Assembly: GCF_026191355.1 (NCBI RefSeq)
Contig: NZ_JAPHOQ010000007.1
Coordinates: 62,001-126,000 of the forward strand
Direction: 5' to 3'
DNA length: 64,000 nt
Source of the DNA: Legionella sheltonii
Lineage (GTDB): Bacteria; Pseudomonadota; Gammaproteobacteria; Legionellales; Legionellaceae
Below, in pieces: positions 37,621 through 47,773 of this stretch; within the stretch, counting starts at the first letter, position 1; each line of letters starts with the position of its first letter. The position numbers and the translations under genes were made by a program. The notes under the pieces are model-generated. The model was not told the DNA's origin, made no database searches, and saw only the letters and a program-made list of their open reading frames with translations.

Positions 37621-38100
37621 CTATTTTTTGAGCTCAAAACTGGTGATTCGAGTATCGCCTGTTGATAATTTTACTTCAACCTTATAGGTACCTGCCGGCC
37701 AGTTACCCGAAGCATCATTAAACTTAAAGGCTTTAGCAATATTGCCACTGATACTGGCAACATTTTCACCATGTTCGTGAATATTTTTTGATGGATTAAT
37801 TATAAATACCTGTACCTTCAGTCCAGCTATTGCATGGAAAATCTGCACTGTAACGTATATCGCTTGGGTTGGTGGTAAAGTCGCTTTGCCTTGGCTCACA
37901 TAACCGTCGCTATTCCCTACATCACTAATCAAAATACCTGCGATACGCGGTGCTCCAGTGTCAGATTTAGTGACAACCTGATCACCTTGAGCAATCGCCT
38001 GATTCATGATCAATAAAAGTACTATAGATAACAACAGGGTTATAAAAGTATTTACCGCAATGTGTATGGATTTAGCCCGATCCTGAACGGTATGTTTCAT
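37621..38100 (-). CDS. Exported hypothetical protein
   Basis: This 159-residue protein has a signal peptide or anchor at about residues 15-37 (NTFITLLLSIVLLLIMNQ, then AIAQ). The mature part is beta-rich with repeated hydrophobic strands (AIYVTVQIFHAIAGLKVQVF, WPAGTYKVEVKLSTGD) and resembles an Ig-like or carbohydrate-binding small domain. I do not recognise the family. It lies between the lysR gene and the exporter operon, in the exporter's direction but 200 bp away with a repeat between. Confidence 0.5.
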   Translation of the reverse strand: MKHTVQDRAKSIHIAVNTFITLLLSIVLLLIMNQAIAQGDQVVTKSDTGAPRIAGILISDVGNSDGYVSQGKATLPPTQAIYVTVQIFHAIAGLKVQVFIINPSKNIHEHGENVASISGNIAKAFKFNDASGNWPAGTYKVEVKLSTGDTRITSFELKK

Positions 38101-38174
38101 GATGACTCTTCCTGAGTAGTACTTTAAATTAGCATAGTCCGTCGTTGCTCATTTAGCCAATATTTGTCATTGCT

Positions 38175-38271
38175 GCGGGGCAAGAATAACAGACAAGGTT
38201 TCAGCAAAGCCCCTCAAATGGAGAGTACCAACCCGCAACAAATAATTAAAATGCGATAAATTTATTTATGA
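38175..38271 (+). repeat. Imperfect direct repeat, copy 2
   Basis: This is the counterpart of 36575-36686 in the same orientation. It shares AACAGACA, CAGCAAAGCCCCTCAAA, GGAGAGTACC and AATAATTAAAATG. It lies upstream of the minus-strand 159-aa gene, as copy 1 lies upstream of minus-strand pvcA. Confidence 0.6.
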
Positions 38272-38298
38272 TTAATATTTAATTGATGACTCATCTCA

Positions 38299-39501
38299 TC
38301 ATTGTTTAATTAAGACCCCTTCATGGATTAAAGAGCTAGGATAAAGAATTACCTCATCTCCAGCTTTCAAACCTTTTTCTATTACCGCCAAATCTGGATT
38401 ATGATGTTCTATAACGATTCTCTGCTTATAAGCTCTATGCTTCTTGACAACAAAAACAGCCCAATTGTCTTCATCTCTAAATAAAGCACTCATCGGCACC
38501 ACAAGAGAATGAGCCGATTCAAAAAGAATGATTTCTACATCGACCCTATATCCATCCCCAAGGTTCTTCCATAATTCATGGGGTGTACTGATATCAATAA
38601 TCACATTGACTCGTTGTTCTTCAACTCCAAGCGCAGATATTTTCATATAACCACTGGGTTCAACAACTCGCACACGACCTTTCAAGGGGTAAGAGCCACC
38701 CCATCGTTTTATAATTACTCGTGCATAAGGAGGAATTTTTGCTGCATCTTCGCTTAATATATCAGCGACGACTTCAAGGCCTACAACATTAGCGATATCC
38801 ATAATTTTTGTACCAGGCGCTACAGTAGTCTCACTTTTTTCAATAACCCTTAAAACGGAGCCAGCAACAGGAGAGTGAATTTCAACCTTATCCTGCTGGT
38901 TCTTTTCATTATCAACTGTACCGGAGAGTGATGCTTTAACTTTTAAAATATAATGCTCTGCTGCATGCAGTTTACGTAATGCAGCATTGTATTCTTTTTG
39001 TCTTAATTGATATTCCAATTGGGTATGTTCTAACTCTGTTTCCGAAACAAACCCTTTTTTTAGCAACGGTTGCTTTCTTTTTAAATCCGACTCAGCGGTC
39101 TTAAGTGCTGCTTCAGCACGAATTGACTCAGCATTGGCCTGTTCATATAAAGCTTCGGCAGTACCTAACTCTTGCTCTAATTCTTGCTTTGTCCGAACAT
39201 CAAGCAAGGTTGGGATTTTCGGTTTGATGATCGCAATGACTTCGTCTTTATTTACTTTATCACCCTCAGTCAGATTAATGCGTAATAGTTCGCCAGAAAC
39301 CGGAGAAACAATAGTATATATTTTTATAGCGCGTGTTTTCGCATCATCTTCAATGTACTGAACAAAGTGCTCATACTTTACTTTCGCTGTTTCAACGTCA
39401 ATACCCTTATGAGAAAAGAACCACAGAATAACAACAAAAACTACAATGATTACAAGCGAATACCACAATAGTTTTTTCAGATTCAGGCTCATTATCTTCA
39501 T
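38299..39501 (-). CDS. HlyD/MacA-type periplasmic adaptor of an ABC exporter
   Basis: This is a 400-residue membrane-fusion protein. It has an N-terminal anchor (residues 11-31, LWYSLVIIVVFVVILWFF), a lipoyl half-motif (IYTIVSPVSGELLRINLTEG), a coiled-coil hairpin (about 95-190) rich in Glu/Ala/Leu, the second lipoyl half (VEIHSPVAGSVLRVIE) and beta-barrel domains. It bridges the inner-membrane ABC permease to an outer-membrane channel. Its start overlaps the permease stop by 1 nt. No TolC homologue is nearby, so a chromosomal one is presumably used. Confidence 0.88.
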   Translation of the reverse strand: MKIMSLNLKKLLWYSLVIIVVFVVILWFFSHKGIDVETAKVKYEHFVQYIEDDAKTRAIKIYTIVSPVSGELLRINLTEGDKVNKDEVIAIIKPKIPTLLDVRTKQELEQELGTAEALYEQANAESIRAEAALKTAESDLKRKQPLLKKGFVSETELEHTQLEYQLRQKEYNAALRKLHAAEHYILKVKASLSGTVDNEKNQQDKVEIHSPVAGSVLRVIEKSETTVAPGTKIMDIANVVGLEVVADILSEDAAKIPPYARVIIKRWGGSYPLKGRVRVVEPSGYMKISALGVEEQRVNVIIDISTPHELWKNLGDGYRVDVEIILFESAHSLVVPMSALFRDEDNWAVFVVKKHRAYKQRIVIEHHNPDLAVIEKGLKAGDEVILYPSSLIHEGVLIKQ

Positions 39502-41867
39502 CAGTCTGCTACCTTTAATACAGAGGTTAAATTGAGATGACCGGCTTTACGCTGAATAATATAAAAACTAATTAAACTAGAAAAAAATATAACCATAATG
39601 GAGATAATATAAGTTCTAGGCTCAATAACAAAAGGAATTTTAAACCAATCTGTTTGCATTAATTGCAGTATAGACCAGGACAAAAAATACCCAATAATTA
39701 ATCCTAAAGGGGTAGAAAGTATTATCTCAAACAGATGATTTAAAAAAAGTAAAGTAGATACCTCTCCCTGAGTAAATCCTAAAACTTGTAGTGTCGTTAA
39801 CTCTCGGGCTCGTTCCGCCAAGGTAATGCTCGCATTATTATAAACAACGCTAACCGCAATAATGATGGCAAAACTTGCAAGAATAGTGGTAAAAACAAGG
39901 ATATGCTTCGCAAAAGTTTCTTCAAATGTCTTAATAATCGATGTCTTAAAAGTAATAGTACCTATCTTAGGTATTTCTTTTACCTCTTTATATAAATTTT
40001 TGACATGTTTTGTGTCTACAGTAATGGCTGCTGAGTTGATTAACCAATCTTCATTTAATAAACGGTTAAGTGTCTCAATTTCAATATAAGCGAACATTCC
40101 TACATAGTCATTTATAATTCCTTGTACTTTCAATTGCGTTTTCGCTTTGTTCCCTTCAAGCAGTTCAATATCCAGTCGATCGCCAACAGCCAAATGCAAT
40201 CGTTCTGCTAACCCCTCACTGATTAACACCGCATGTTTGGGGATAGTCATGCGATGAAGATTTTTGTCTAATAATACTTTTAATTTTGCACTTTCAGAGA
40301 TACCAAACAGCGAAGACAGTTCGCTTCGATGTTGATAAGTAAATCGGGTGGGTACAATACGATAACCTTCACTATTCGTGATCCCGATAATTTGATTCAA
40401 TTCCATTAAAGCTATTTTATTGATGGGATTAACAAAGCTAACAACAGCATGTTCCCGTTGAGCCATAATAAATTGGGTATTTATGAGATAACTTATCGCA
40501 TCTTGCCAAAATAATCCGAGGATTACGATGGCCATTGCTAATGCAATACCCACACAGGTTAATATCGTGCGTAAAAAATGGCGGAAAATATAGCGATACA
40601 CCATTTTCACACTGCTGGGAAGTCTGGAAAAAAATTTGATTTTTTCAATCATAGTTGCTCGATACATCATAGGGATTGGCGGTTTCATCGCTACTGCAGG
40701 CATAAGACTTATTACCTGATGAATCGCTCGCAATGCCCCCAACATGGCCGCTAAAAAGCAAATTAAGACTCCGATGATGGCTGCAAGATATGAAAAAATA
40801 TAGGGAAACTTTGGGAATATAAAATATTCGGTATATAAATGGGTCATTAGATTACCAAACCATGCTCCTAATGACACCCCACCAAGTGCTCCAATGAAAA
40901 TAATAACCAGAATTATTTTAATATAGTGGTATGCAATGGCCAGGTCACGATAGCCCAGGGCCTTTAAAGTTGCTATTTGCCCGCGCTCTTTACTTATCAT
41001 ACGTCCTATAACTAAATTTAATAAAAATGCTGCCACGATTAAGAAAACAGGAGGAATATAGGTCGCAATAATTTTTTGTTGTTTTATTTCATTCGTTACA
41101 AATCGATCAGATATTTGATCTTTTCGTGTATAGCTAATAGTCAAACCATACGAATGAAAAATTCTTTCTAATTGAGTCATTACATATTGTTCTGAGGCAT
41201 TAGGCGCAAGCTTAATATTAATGTCATTAAAAGCATCCTCCATTCCAAATGCAGCACTTAGCGCCTTTCGACTCATCCAAAATACGCCGAAATGGCGATT
41301 GTCAGGCAGCAAATCTTCCCCACGAATGGCATACACATATTCAGGTGATAAAACAATACCAACAATTTTTAGCTTTTCTCTATAGCCATTTAATAACGCA
41401 AAAATACTATCACCAGGTTTTAAATTATGACTCTTTGCAAAACTTTCATTGACTAATATTTCATCCTGGCGATTAGCATCGGGCAGTCTTCCCTGGCGCA
41501 AAAATAATTGATTAAGACCTGATGTATGCTTATCCGATATTGATATAAAACGACCTACTGCAGGCTCTGGCATCCAAGGTAAGTCAAGCACAACATCCTC
41601 TACAATTCGAGTTTCTACTTGGGCTACCCCTGAAATTTCTGTTATTCGCTTTTCTAAATAGTTCGGCGCTCTTTTCAGTGAAGCAAATACATCGGCAAAA
41701 TGATAATTGGAATAAAATTCCTGTTGCGCGTTTTTTAATGATACATAGGTATTAACTGATGCGATTAAAACACTAACTCCACTGCAAACAACCAATGCGA
41801 TGGTAATAATTTGGCTTTTGAGTGTTATAACATCACGCCACAATTTTTTGTTTAATACGGTTACCAT
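39501..41867 (-). CDS. FtsX/MacB-type ABC exporter permease
   Basis: This is a 788-residue permease with two FtsX repeats. It has a first helix near residues 18-38, a large periplasmic domain (about 40-260), three helices around 268-390, a further helix near 430-452, a second periplasmic domain, and three C-terminal helices (about 665-780). This corresponds to DevC/MacB/LolC-like type VII ABC systems with a separate ATPase. The overlap of 7 nt with the ATPase gene and 1 nt with the adaptor gene shows one operon. Substrates of such systems include lipoproteins, glycolipids, peptides or macrolides, and the substrate here is unknown. Confidence 0.88.
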   Translation of the reverse strand: MVTVLNKKLWRDVITLKSQIITIALVVCSGVSVLIASVNTYVSLKNAQQEFYSNYHFADVFASLKRAPNYLEKRITEISGVAQVETRIVEDVVLDLPWMPEPAVGRFISISDKHTSGLNQLFLRQGRLPDANRQDEILVNESFAKSHNLKPGDSIFALLNGYREKLKIVGIVLSPEYVYAIRGEDLLPDNRHFGVFWMSRKALSAAFGMEDAFNDINIKLAPNASEQYVMTQLERIFHSYGLTISYTRKDQISDRFVTNEIKQQKIIATYIPPVFLIVAAFLLNLVIGRMISKERGQIATLKALGYRDLAIAYHYIKIILVIIFIGALGGVSLGAWFGNLMTHLYTEYFIFPKFPYIFSYLAAIIGVLICFLAAMLGALRAIHQVISLMPAVAMKPPIPMMYRATMIEKIKFFSRLPSSVKMVYRYIFRHFLRTILTCVGIALAMAIVILGLFWQDAISYLINTQFIMAQREHAVVSFVNPINKIALMELNQIIGITNSEGYRIVPTRFTYQHRSELSSLFGISESAKLKVLLDKNLHRMTIPKHAVLISEGLAERLHLAVGDRLDIELLEGNKAKTQLKVQGIINDYVGMFAYIEIETLNRLLNEDWLINSAAITVDTKHVKNLYKEVKEIPKIGTITFKTSIIKTFEETFAKHILVFTTILASFAIIIAVSVVYNNASITLAERARELTTLQVLGFTQGEVSTLLFLNHLFEIILSTPLGLIIGYFLSWSILQLMQTDWFKIPFVIEPRTYIISIMVIFFSSLISFYIIQRKAGHLNLTSVLKVAD

Positions 41868-42583
41868 TGCAATTCTTCTGGTTTTCGTTTGTATTTATTT
41901 TTTAATATCTTGCTGATTGAACCATCTGCTATATGAATTACTCGATCGGCCATCTCACTGATCACTATATTATGGGTAATAATGACTACGGTGGTATTCA
42001 ACTTTTTGTTCGCTAAAGCAAGTGTTCCTAAAACAATTTTACCGGTTTCGCAATCAAGTGCTCCTGTAGGTTCATCACATAAAAGGACATCTGGATTCTT
42101 AGCTATAGCACGAGCTATTGCAACGCGTTGTTGCTCTCCCCCAGATAACTGCGAAGGGAAGTGATTCATACGACTTTCTAAGCCAAGTAATTTAATTGCA
42201 TCCTCAGGATGCATTGGATTGTCTGCAATTTCGGTAACGATAGAGACATTCTCTAAAGCAGTAAGGTTGGAAATAAGATTATAAAATTGAAAAACAAATC
42301 CTACATGCTCGCGTCGATAGCGGGTTAAATCATGTTGGCTCGATGAAGTAATCATATGATCTTTATAAATGACTTCACCAGATGAAGGCACATCCAATCC
42401 GCCTATTATATTTAAGAGTGTAGACTTACCACTTCCAGATGGCCCTAAAAATACAACAAGTTCCCCTTGATATAAGTCAAGGCTAACGGATCGCAAAGCA
42501 TGAATTACCACCTCGCCCATTAAATACGTTTTAGTCAAATTTCGAATAATAAATGCCGGAATTTGTGGCATTACAAAATCCAT
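41861..42583 (-). CDS. ABC exporter ATPase (MacB/LolD type)
   Basis: This is a 240-residue nucleotide-binding subunit. Walker A is GPSGSGKST, the Q-loop region follows near FQFYNLI, the signature motif is [14 protein letters not shown], Walker B is [12 protein letters not shown], and the switch His is in VVIITHN. The DEPTGALD form is typical of the LolD/MacB/DevA branch that partners FtsX-type permeases. It is the first gene of the three-gene operon (ATPase, permease, adaptor). Its promoter lies in the AT-rich divergent region to the right. Confidence 0.95.
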   Translation of the reverse strand: MDFVMPQIPAFIIRNLTKTYLMGEVVIHALRSVSLDLYQGELVVFLGPSGSGKSTLLNIIGGLDVPSSGEVIYKDHMITSSSQHDLTRYRREHVGFVFQFYNLISNLTALENVSIVTEIADNPMHPEDAIKLLGLESRMNHFPSQLSGGEQQRVAIARAIAKNPDVLLCDEPTGALDCETGKIVLGTLALANKKLNTTVVIITHNIVISEMADRVIHIADGSISKILKNKYKRKPEELQW

Positions 42584-42922
42584 TTATAAATTAATATGCT
42601 TAGTAATCCTTTTTTATTGAATGCATTATGGATGCATTCAATAACCGTAAAACAATCTCTGAAAAATTAATAGAATGAGCTATTCTTAATTACCATAATA
42701 AACTTAGTTTAGATCAAAAATAATTTTTAAGCCCTATATTTTATTTCTTTAAGATTAATGTAATTTCGGCAGTATCAATTAATGGTTAATTGAGTTTATT
42801 AAAATTTATTCTATTATAAAAAGAATAGCTTATTTAGATTTTCTTTTATGCGCTGACATTCTGGGGCTTGTCTATAGAATTTAGAGCTTATTCAGAATGA
42901 CCCATTAAATTGGAGAATAAGC
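42584..42922. other. 339-bp AT-rich divergent promoter region
   Basis: No reading frame or RNA gene is seen. It separates the exporter operon (minus) from the zinc-ribbon gene (plus), so it must carry both promoters. TTATTCAGAATGACCCATT and a GGAG ribosome site precede the plus-strand ATG. Confidence 0.4.
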
Positions 42923-43931
42923 ATGGACGCACCTAAATTTTGTAAACATTGCGGAAATAACCTCATATCAGATGCTTCGTTCTGTAGTCATTGCGGCGCA
43001 AAAATAGAAACAGATTCTTTTTCTCAGATACAAAAGTCATATTCCACCCAAGCAAACCATCAGAAATCCCCCGCCGTTGTTCTTATTTTCGGATTATTTT
43101 TAGGAGTTTTAGGGATTCACCGAATTTATGTAGGGAAAATATATACGGGTTTATTAATGCTCATTACCGGAGGAGGGTTTGGTATTTGGTATTTAGTCGA
43201 TTTAATCCTTTTAGTGACGAACAAGTTTGAAGATAAAAACGGCAACTTGATTCAACTAACCCAAAATCCATCCCCATTTAAAAAAGTAATGATGGTGATT
43301 GGAGCAGTTTTTGCCTGGTTGTTACTCTATGTAGGAACGATATTTATAATCTTATTCTACCTGATGAGTGGCTTGACTTACCCTATTAATCAACAACTCA
43401 GTGCATTAAAGACTGGAGACATTGAAAAAGCATACTCCTATACTTCAAAGGATTTCCAGAAAACGACTTCTCTTGCTGATTTTAAAAAATTTATAAATCA
43501 GTATCCTTCATTAAAAAATAATGAGAGTACATTTTTCAACGAGCGCATCATTGAAAATAATATAGGCATTGTGAAAGGGACCCTGACTGCAAAAGATGGT
43601 GCAAAAACACCGATTGAATATCGCTTAATATGGGAAGATGGAGCATGGAAGATTTTAAATATTAAGGTAAGTTCTACAGGAGCAGGAGTAAATATAGTGC
43701 TTAACTCCTTCGCTTTATTAACGGATCCGACACCTCAGGGATCTGCATGGATCGATTTCGAAAATAAAGGTAATAAATACTCTCTTAAATATCCAAGTAC
43801 CTGGGAGTATATTAAAACAGGGAAAGGAACGGTCGTCTTTAGAGGTAAAAAGGATACTAATCATACAACGATTACTATCCAAACTCTTTTGACTAAAAAA
43901 AATAAGGGTCAATACTCAACCGTTCAAGAAC
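42923..43931 (+). pseudogene. Zinc-ribbon/TM2-domain membrane protein, 5' part (IS66-disrupted)
   Basis: This part encodes about 336 residues: a zinc ribbon (CKHCGNN, then CSHCGAK), a TM2 domain (LGIHRIYVGKIYTGLLML and a WYLVDLILL helix), another membrane helix, a DUF4864-like domain (INQQLSALKTGDIEKAYSY) and a PsbP-like start (KYSLKYPSTWEYI). The frame is cut after TVQE by an IS66-family element. Reading on into the IS gives a spurious stop at 43981. Removing the IS and one TSD copy (TCAAGAAC) joins it in frame to 46376-46656, giving a 429-residue intact protein. The insertion is therefore recent. GGAG lies 7 nt before the ATG. Confidence 0.85.
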
Positions 43932-43962
43932 GTAAGCGCTCCAAGAACCACAGGCTTACAAT

Positions 43963-45519
43963 TTACAACTTAGGGGTATAATCTAAGCCAATATTCCAAG
44001 GCAACAGTTTTTCATAATCATCAACACTGTTGCAAAGAGGAGCGTTCTTTAACAACATGACATAGTAATGATAAGGGTCGAGATTGTGTAATTTAGCCGT
44101 TCTGATGATACTGAAGTGTAAACACAAGGCCTCAGCACCTTCAACAGAGGCGCAAAACAAGAAGTTCTTTCGAGCAATGACCAAGGGTTTGATTTCTTGT
44201 TCAGTAAGATTGTTATCGATTTCCAGACGCCCATCATCTAAAAAGCGCATCAGTCCATCTCTATATTTAACACAGTAATTGAGTGCTTTCCCAAGCGGTG
44301 ATTGGGGCAAAGTTGTAGGATAGACCTTATCAACCCATGTATTAAAGGCTTCCATGAGTGGTTTGGATTTTTCCTGACGCAACTGGTGACGTTGGTCTGG
44401 ATTCAGTTGATTATTTTTAGCCTCACGCTCTATTTTATAAAGCTCTTTAAAAAAGCGCATGGCTTCTTTGGCAATGCCTTTGCCTTTATTAGATTGGGCA
44501 ATAGGTTCAAATTTTCTGCGCGCATGCGCGTTGCAATTGACAATGTGCGCATTGCTGCTACCCACAAGTTCAAAAAAATTGTCACCATCGACATGTAAAT
44601 AGCCATTGAATCCGACAAACCAATCGTAAATAAATTGTTTGTGCTCCACATCGTTGTAGTCATAAAGAATAACGGATTTATCCGGTGGTCCACCCCGAAT
44701 GCAATACACATAGGATTTGGTTTCTGCTTTTCTTCCAGGCTCATGCAAGACCTGCAAGGTCGTTGCATCACAACTGGCCACATCATACTCAATCACACTG
44801 TCTTTCAACAGATTATAAATGGGACGCAGTGGTGTCATTAACTCAATGAGCCAGCGCGCCATGGTTTGGCGTGAGCAATCAATACCATGTCGTTCGCTGA
44901 GTTGTCGCTCCAGATGGTACAGTGGTTGCCTGTCATCCAGCTTGCTGACCACCAGGAATGATAAAAACTCTTCTGTTGCTTTAATTTTGGGGAGAATTTG
45001 TTTGGGCGCTGCTGCGGTTACGATTTGATTCTCGCATCCTTTAGTGCAAGCAACTACTTCACGTCGTTGCTCCACAATTTCGATGACGCAAGGTTGGTAA
45101 TGCAGTAGCTCTTTGGTTTCATAACGAATCACTGTTTTGCATGCACCACAGGCACATTGCTTGTCTTCATCAGATACCGGAATAATTTCAATGCGACGGG
45201 GTAGTTCTTTCTGCGCTTTTTTATTCTTCTTTCTTGTATGGGCAGCCACTGGTGTCATTTCTTCGGTCTGCTCACCGCTTGCTTCAGCCTGAGAAAAAAT
45301 GCTCTGATTATTTTCAAACAAAGACAGCTGAGGATTTTCAGGGTCAATATAACGCTCAGAGCGCTTGCCAAAACGGTGACGGCGTAGCTCCATGATTTGT
45401 GCTTTTAAAGAATCATAGGCTTCCGCGTAGTGTTCATTGCGTGCTTGAGATAGAGCAAGCTCTGCTTTTAATGCGAGTATTTCGTTACTTAATTGCTCTA
45501 TTTTTTCTTCGTACATCAT
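43963..45519 (-). CDS. tnpC: IS66 transposase TnpC
   Basis: This 518-residue DDE transposase has an N-terminal leucine-zipper-like coiled coil (residues 1-45), then a zinc-binding region (CACGACK and VACTKGCEN). The catalytic core follows, with Asp in YDVASCDATTLQ, Asp in YLHVDGDNF and Glu in DGRLEIDNN. Length and architecture are standard for IS66. It is intact and probably active. Confidence 0.96.
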   Translation of the reverse strand: MMYEEKIEQLSNEILALKAELALSQARNEHYAEAYDSLKAQIMELRRHRFGKRSERYIDPENPQLSLFENNQSIFSQAEASGEQTEEMTPVAAHTRKKNKKAQKELPRRIEIIPVSDEDKQCACGACKTVIRYETKELLHYQPCVIEIVEQRREVVACTKGCENQIVTAAAPKQILPKIKATEEFLSFLVVSKLDDRQPLYHLERQLSERHGIDCSRQTMARWLIELMTPLRPIYNLLKDSVIEYDVASCDATTLQVLHEPGRKAETKSYVYCIRGGPPDKSVILYDYNDVEHKQFIYDWFVGFNGYLHVDGDNFFELVGSSNAHIVNCNAHARRKFEPIAQSNKGKGIAKEAMRFFKELYKIEREAKNNQLNPDQRHQLRQEKSKPLMEAFNTWVDKVYPTTLPQSPLGKALNYCVKYRDGLMRFLDDGRLEIDNNLTEQEIKPLVIARKNFLFCASVEGAEALCLHFSIIRTAKLHNLDPYHYYVMLLKNAPLCNSVDDYEKLLPWNIGLDYTPKL

Positions 45520-45604
45520 GTTGAAATGGCACCTGTTTGCTGAGTCAATTATATCACATTACGTTGATTTTAAAAACAAATTAATCGTTTTTTGTAAATT
45601 ATTT

Positions 45605-45967
45605 CTAATAGAAATTCGTAGCCAATACTTCCGGCAACAATGTGTGTTTTGCAAAATCCAATCCTGAGAGCAGCCAGCTTAATTGGTCATTGGTAAGGCT
45701 CATGACCGCGTCATCGTGTTTGGGAAATTTTAGTTTTCCTTGCTCCAATCGCTTATAACAGAGCCAAAACCCATTTCGCTCCCACCACAGCATTTTTATT
45801 TTATTGGCTTGGCGGTTTCTGAAAAGAAAAATTTGCCCTGATGTGGGGTTCAACTGAAGATGGTCGGAAATCAACATCACCAGTCCATCAATTTGTCGCC
45901 TAAAATCAATAGGCTTTGGATAGAGCCATATGCTTGCATTAAATGATAAAAACATGGCTAACCCCAC
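45605..45967 (-). CDS. tnpB: IS66 accessory protein TnpB
   Basis: This is a 120-residue IS66 Orf2 homologue (about 116 if started at the ATG giving MFLSFNASIWLYPKPIDFRR). The family segment RNRQANKIKMLWWERNGFWL is visible. It overlaps tnpA by 10 nt if the GTG start is used. It is required for transposition of IS66 elements by an unclear mechanism. Confidence 0.93.
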   Translation of the reverse strand: MGLAMFLSFNASIWLYPKPIDFRRQIDGLVMLISDHLQLNPTSGQIFLFRNRQANKIKMLWWERNGFWLCYKRLEQGKLKFPKHDDAVMSLTNDQLSWLLSGLDFAKHTLLPEVLATNFY

Positions 45968-46284
45968 AAGGACAACAACATTGGCAATAAAGTCTGGTCG
46001 TGAATTTTTAGCTCATGCCCATTGTTCAATACCAAGGTGCATACTGTCTCTGGAGCTCTTTGTGTCAGCTTATTTAATTGAATCGGTACTAATTTGGATG
46101 AAGCTATTTCTTCCCGATACTTTCGCTCCCAATAGCCAAATTGATGGTAGTTTAATTGATGCTTTCGACAGTACGTTACTCGCGACAAACCACTTTCTTT
46201 TTGATGCGTTACATGCTCCATCCATCTCTGTTCTTTCGTGCCATCTGTTTCTTGGGGGGATATAATTTGTGGGGATATATTCAT
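45958..46284 (-). CDS. tnpA: IS66 accessory protein TnpA
   Basis: This is a 108-residue protein with a helix-turn-helix-like N-terminal half (HQKESGLSRVTYCRKHQLNY) followed by a basic linker. It is the first IS66 gene and probably DNA-binding. The identical protein occurs in copy B. Confidence 0.92.
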   Translation of the reverse strand: MNISPQIISPQETDGTKEQRWMEHVTHQKESGLSRVTYCRKHQLNYHQFGYWERKYREEIASSKLVPIQLNKLTQRAPETVCTLVLNNGHELKIHDQTLLPMLLSLWG

Positions 46285-46375
46285 CGTACTCTCCTCTCTA
46301 AATTGATGTTGCAGAGTATGACGAAACGGAGATAATTATTAAATTATGTAGTTGCTGGCGCGCTTACTCAAGAAC

Positions 46376-46656
46376 TGAAAGATGATTTAAAATCACAAAT
46401 TTTTGCGAATACCACCGAACCCAAATTATTAGCTCAAGGGGAGATGGAGCTGCCCCAAAATCCCAAGAGATTTCATGGAGAATATTTAATATTTACTTAT
46501 AAATATAAGAATAATGAATATAAGCAAATGTATGTAATCATTTTAAGGGACGATGAGTTAGCTTTTTATACTTGGAGCTATGCATCGTTAATAAATCAAT
46601 ATGATGCCGATCTTCCTATTGCTAAGGGTATGTATGAATCATGGACTATTTACTAA
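46376..46656 (+). pseudogene. Zinc-ribbon/TM2 gene, 3' part
   Basis: This is the downstream remnant of the gene interrupted at 43931. After the right-hand target duplication it reads LKDDLKSQIFANTTEP, and it ends WTIY-stop at 46654-46656. The segment completes the PsbP-like C-terminal domain, and there are no further mutations, so the disruption is by insertion alone. Confidence 0.85.
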
Positions 46657-46760
46657 ATCAAAGTCTATTGATTTACCCTGCATTTTAATATGTTAACTGA
46701 AGAATAGATTTCAAAATCAATATATTGAATTTTTTGAGGAATTGTATCAGGAGATGACCA

Positions 46761-47363
46761 ATGGAATTTTTGCGGCGCAAAAGAATATTTCTCTTGATAA
46801 TCGCAGTCCTGATTTGTCTTTACTTAATTCTAATGCCAAAAAAATTATCAAAAGAGCCTAAAATAAACCCACAATCAAAACCTCCAATTGAAATAAAACT
46901 ACCTAAACCCGCATACACAAGTCATATCTCAATTGAGGAAGCATTGAAAAAACGTCGTTCAGTAAGACAGTATAAAAATGAAGCAATAACACTACAGCAC
47001 GTTGCACAATTACTCTGGGCTTCACAAGGGGTAACCTCTAATAATGGCTTGCGTACAGCTCCTTCAGCAGGAGCTCTCTATCCATTGGAAGTATATTTAG
47101 TGAGTGGAAACATAGAAAAATTACCTCCAGGCATATACCACTACATACCCGCAAAGCATCTTTTGCAAAAGTTAAAAGAAGAGGATGTACGGAATCAACT
47201 TGCTAAAGCAGCCTGGGGACAAAAGGCTATCCAATTAGGGGCTGTCGATATTGTCATAACAGCTGAATTTTCTCGAACAATAAATAAATATGGTGATAAA
47301 GGAACATCCTTTGTTTTTATGGAAGCAGGCCATGCGGCACAAAATATTTATTTGCAATCTGTA
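46761..47363 (+). pseudogene. SagB-type nitroreductase, 5' part (IS66-disrupted)
   Basis: The first 201 codons encode a membrane-anchored protein: helix about residues 8-25, then the FMN-dependent SagB/ThcOx-like nitroreductase domain. Motifs seen are EEALKKRRSVRQYK, APSAGALYPLEVYL, GIYHY and FMEAGHAAQNIYLQ. SagB-type enzymes oxidise azolines to azoles in peptide natural products, but many members have other redox roles and no precursor peptide is nearby. The frame is cut after LQSV by IS66 copy B. It continues at 49808, restoring a 237-residue protein. Confidence 0.85.
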
Positions 47364-47446
47364 GTAAGCGCGCCAGCAACTACATAATTTAATAATTATC
47401 TCCGTTTCGTCATACTCTGCAACATCAATTTAGAGAGGAGAGTACG

Positions 47447-47773
47447 ATGAATATATCCCCACAAATTATATCCCCCCAAGAAACAGATGGCACGAAAGAA
47501 CAGAGATGGATGGAGCATGTAACGCATCAAAAAGAAAGTGGTTTGTCGCGAGTAACGTACTGTCGAAAGCATCAATTAAACTACCATCAATTTGGCTATT
47601 GGGAGCGAAAGTATCGGGAAGAAATAGCTTCATCCAAATTAGTACCGATTCAATTAAATAAGCTGACACAAAGAGCTCCAGAGACAGTATGCACCTTGGT
47701 ATTGAACAATGGGCATGAGCTAAAAATTCACGACCAGACTTTATTGCCAATGTTGTTGTCCTTGTGGGGTTAG
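47447..47773 (+). CDS. tnpA: IS66 TnpA (copy B)
   Basis: This 108-residue protein is identical in sequence to the copy A product. It is the first gene of the element and overlaps tnpB if tnpB uses its GTG start. Confidence 0.92.
   Translation: MNISPQIISPQETDGTKEQRWMEHVTHQKESGLSRVTYCRKHQLNYHQFGYWERKYREEIASSKLVPIQLNKLTQRAPETVCTLVLNNGHELKIHDQTLLPMLLSLWG

Larger units (their letters stand above)
43932..46367 (-). mobile_element. IS66-family insertion sequence, copy A
   Basis: This complete element of 2436 bp has termini beginning GTAAGCGC at each end (inner sequence GTAAGCGCTCCAAGAAC at the left and GTAAGCGCGCCAGCAAC at the right, read inward). It is flanked by perfect 8-bp target duplications TCAAGAAC (43924-43931 and 46368-46375). 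It carries tnpA, tnpB and tnpC in the usual IS66 order on the minus strand. The three proteins are identical to those of copy B at 47364-49799. Confidence 0.95.

Noticed and set aside
37621-38100. 159-aa protein as part of the isocyanide operon
   Set aside because: It is outside the operon, beyond the lysR gene and a strong terminator, with a different signal-peptide type of product.
42923-43981. Reading the zinc-ribbon gene as a complete 352-codon gene
   Set aside because: The last 16 codons lie in the IS66 end. The real gene continues after the IS with the target duplication joined.
45928-46265. Antisense 111-codon frame over IS66 tnpA (also at 47466-47801)
   Set aside because: It occurs identically in both copies because the DNA is the same. 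It has no ribosome site and is a reverse-strand shadow.
46368-47363. Composite transposon formed by the IS66 pair
   Set aside because: Each copy has its own, different 8-bp duplication, so they inserted separately. I keep only the possibility of later mobilisation.
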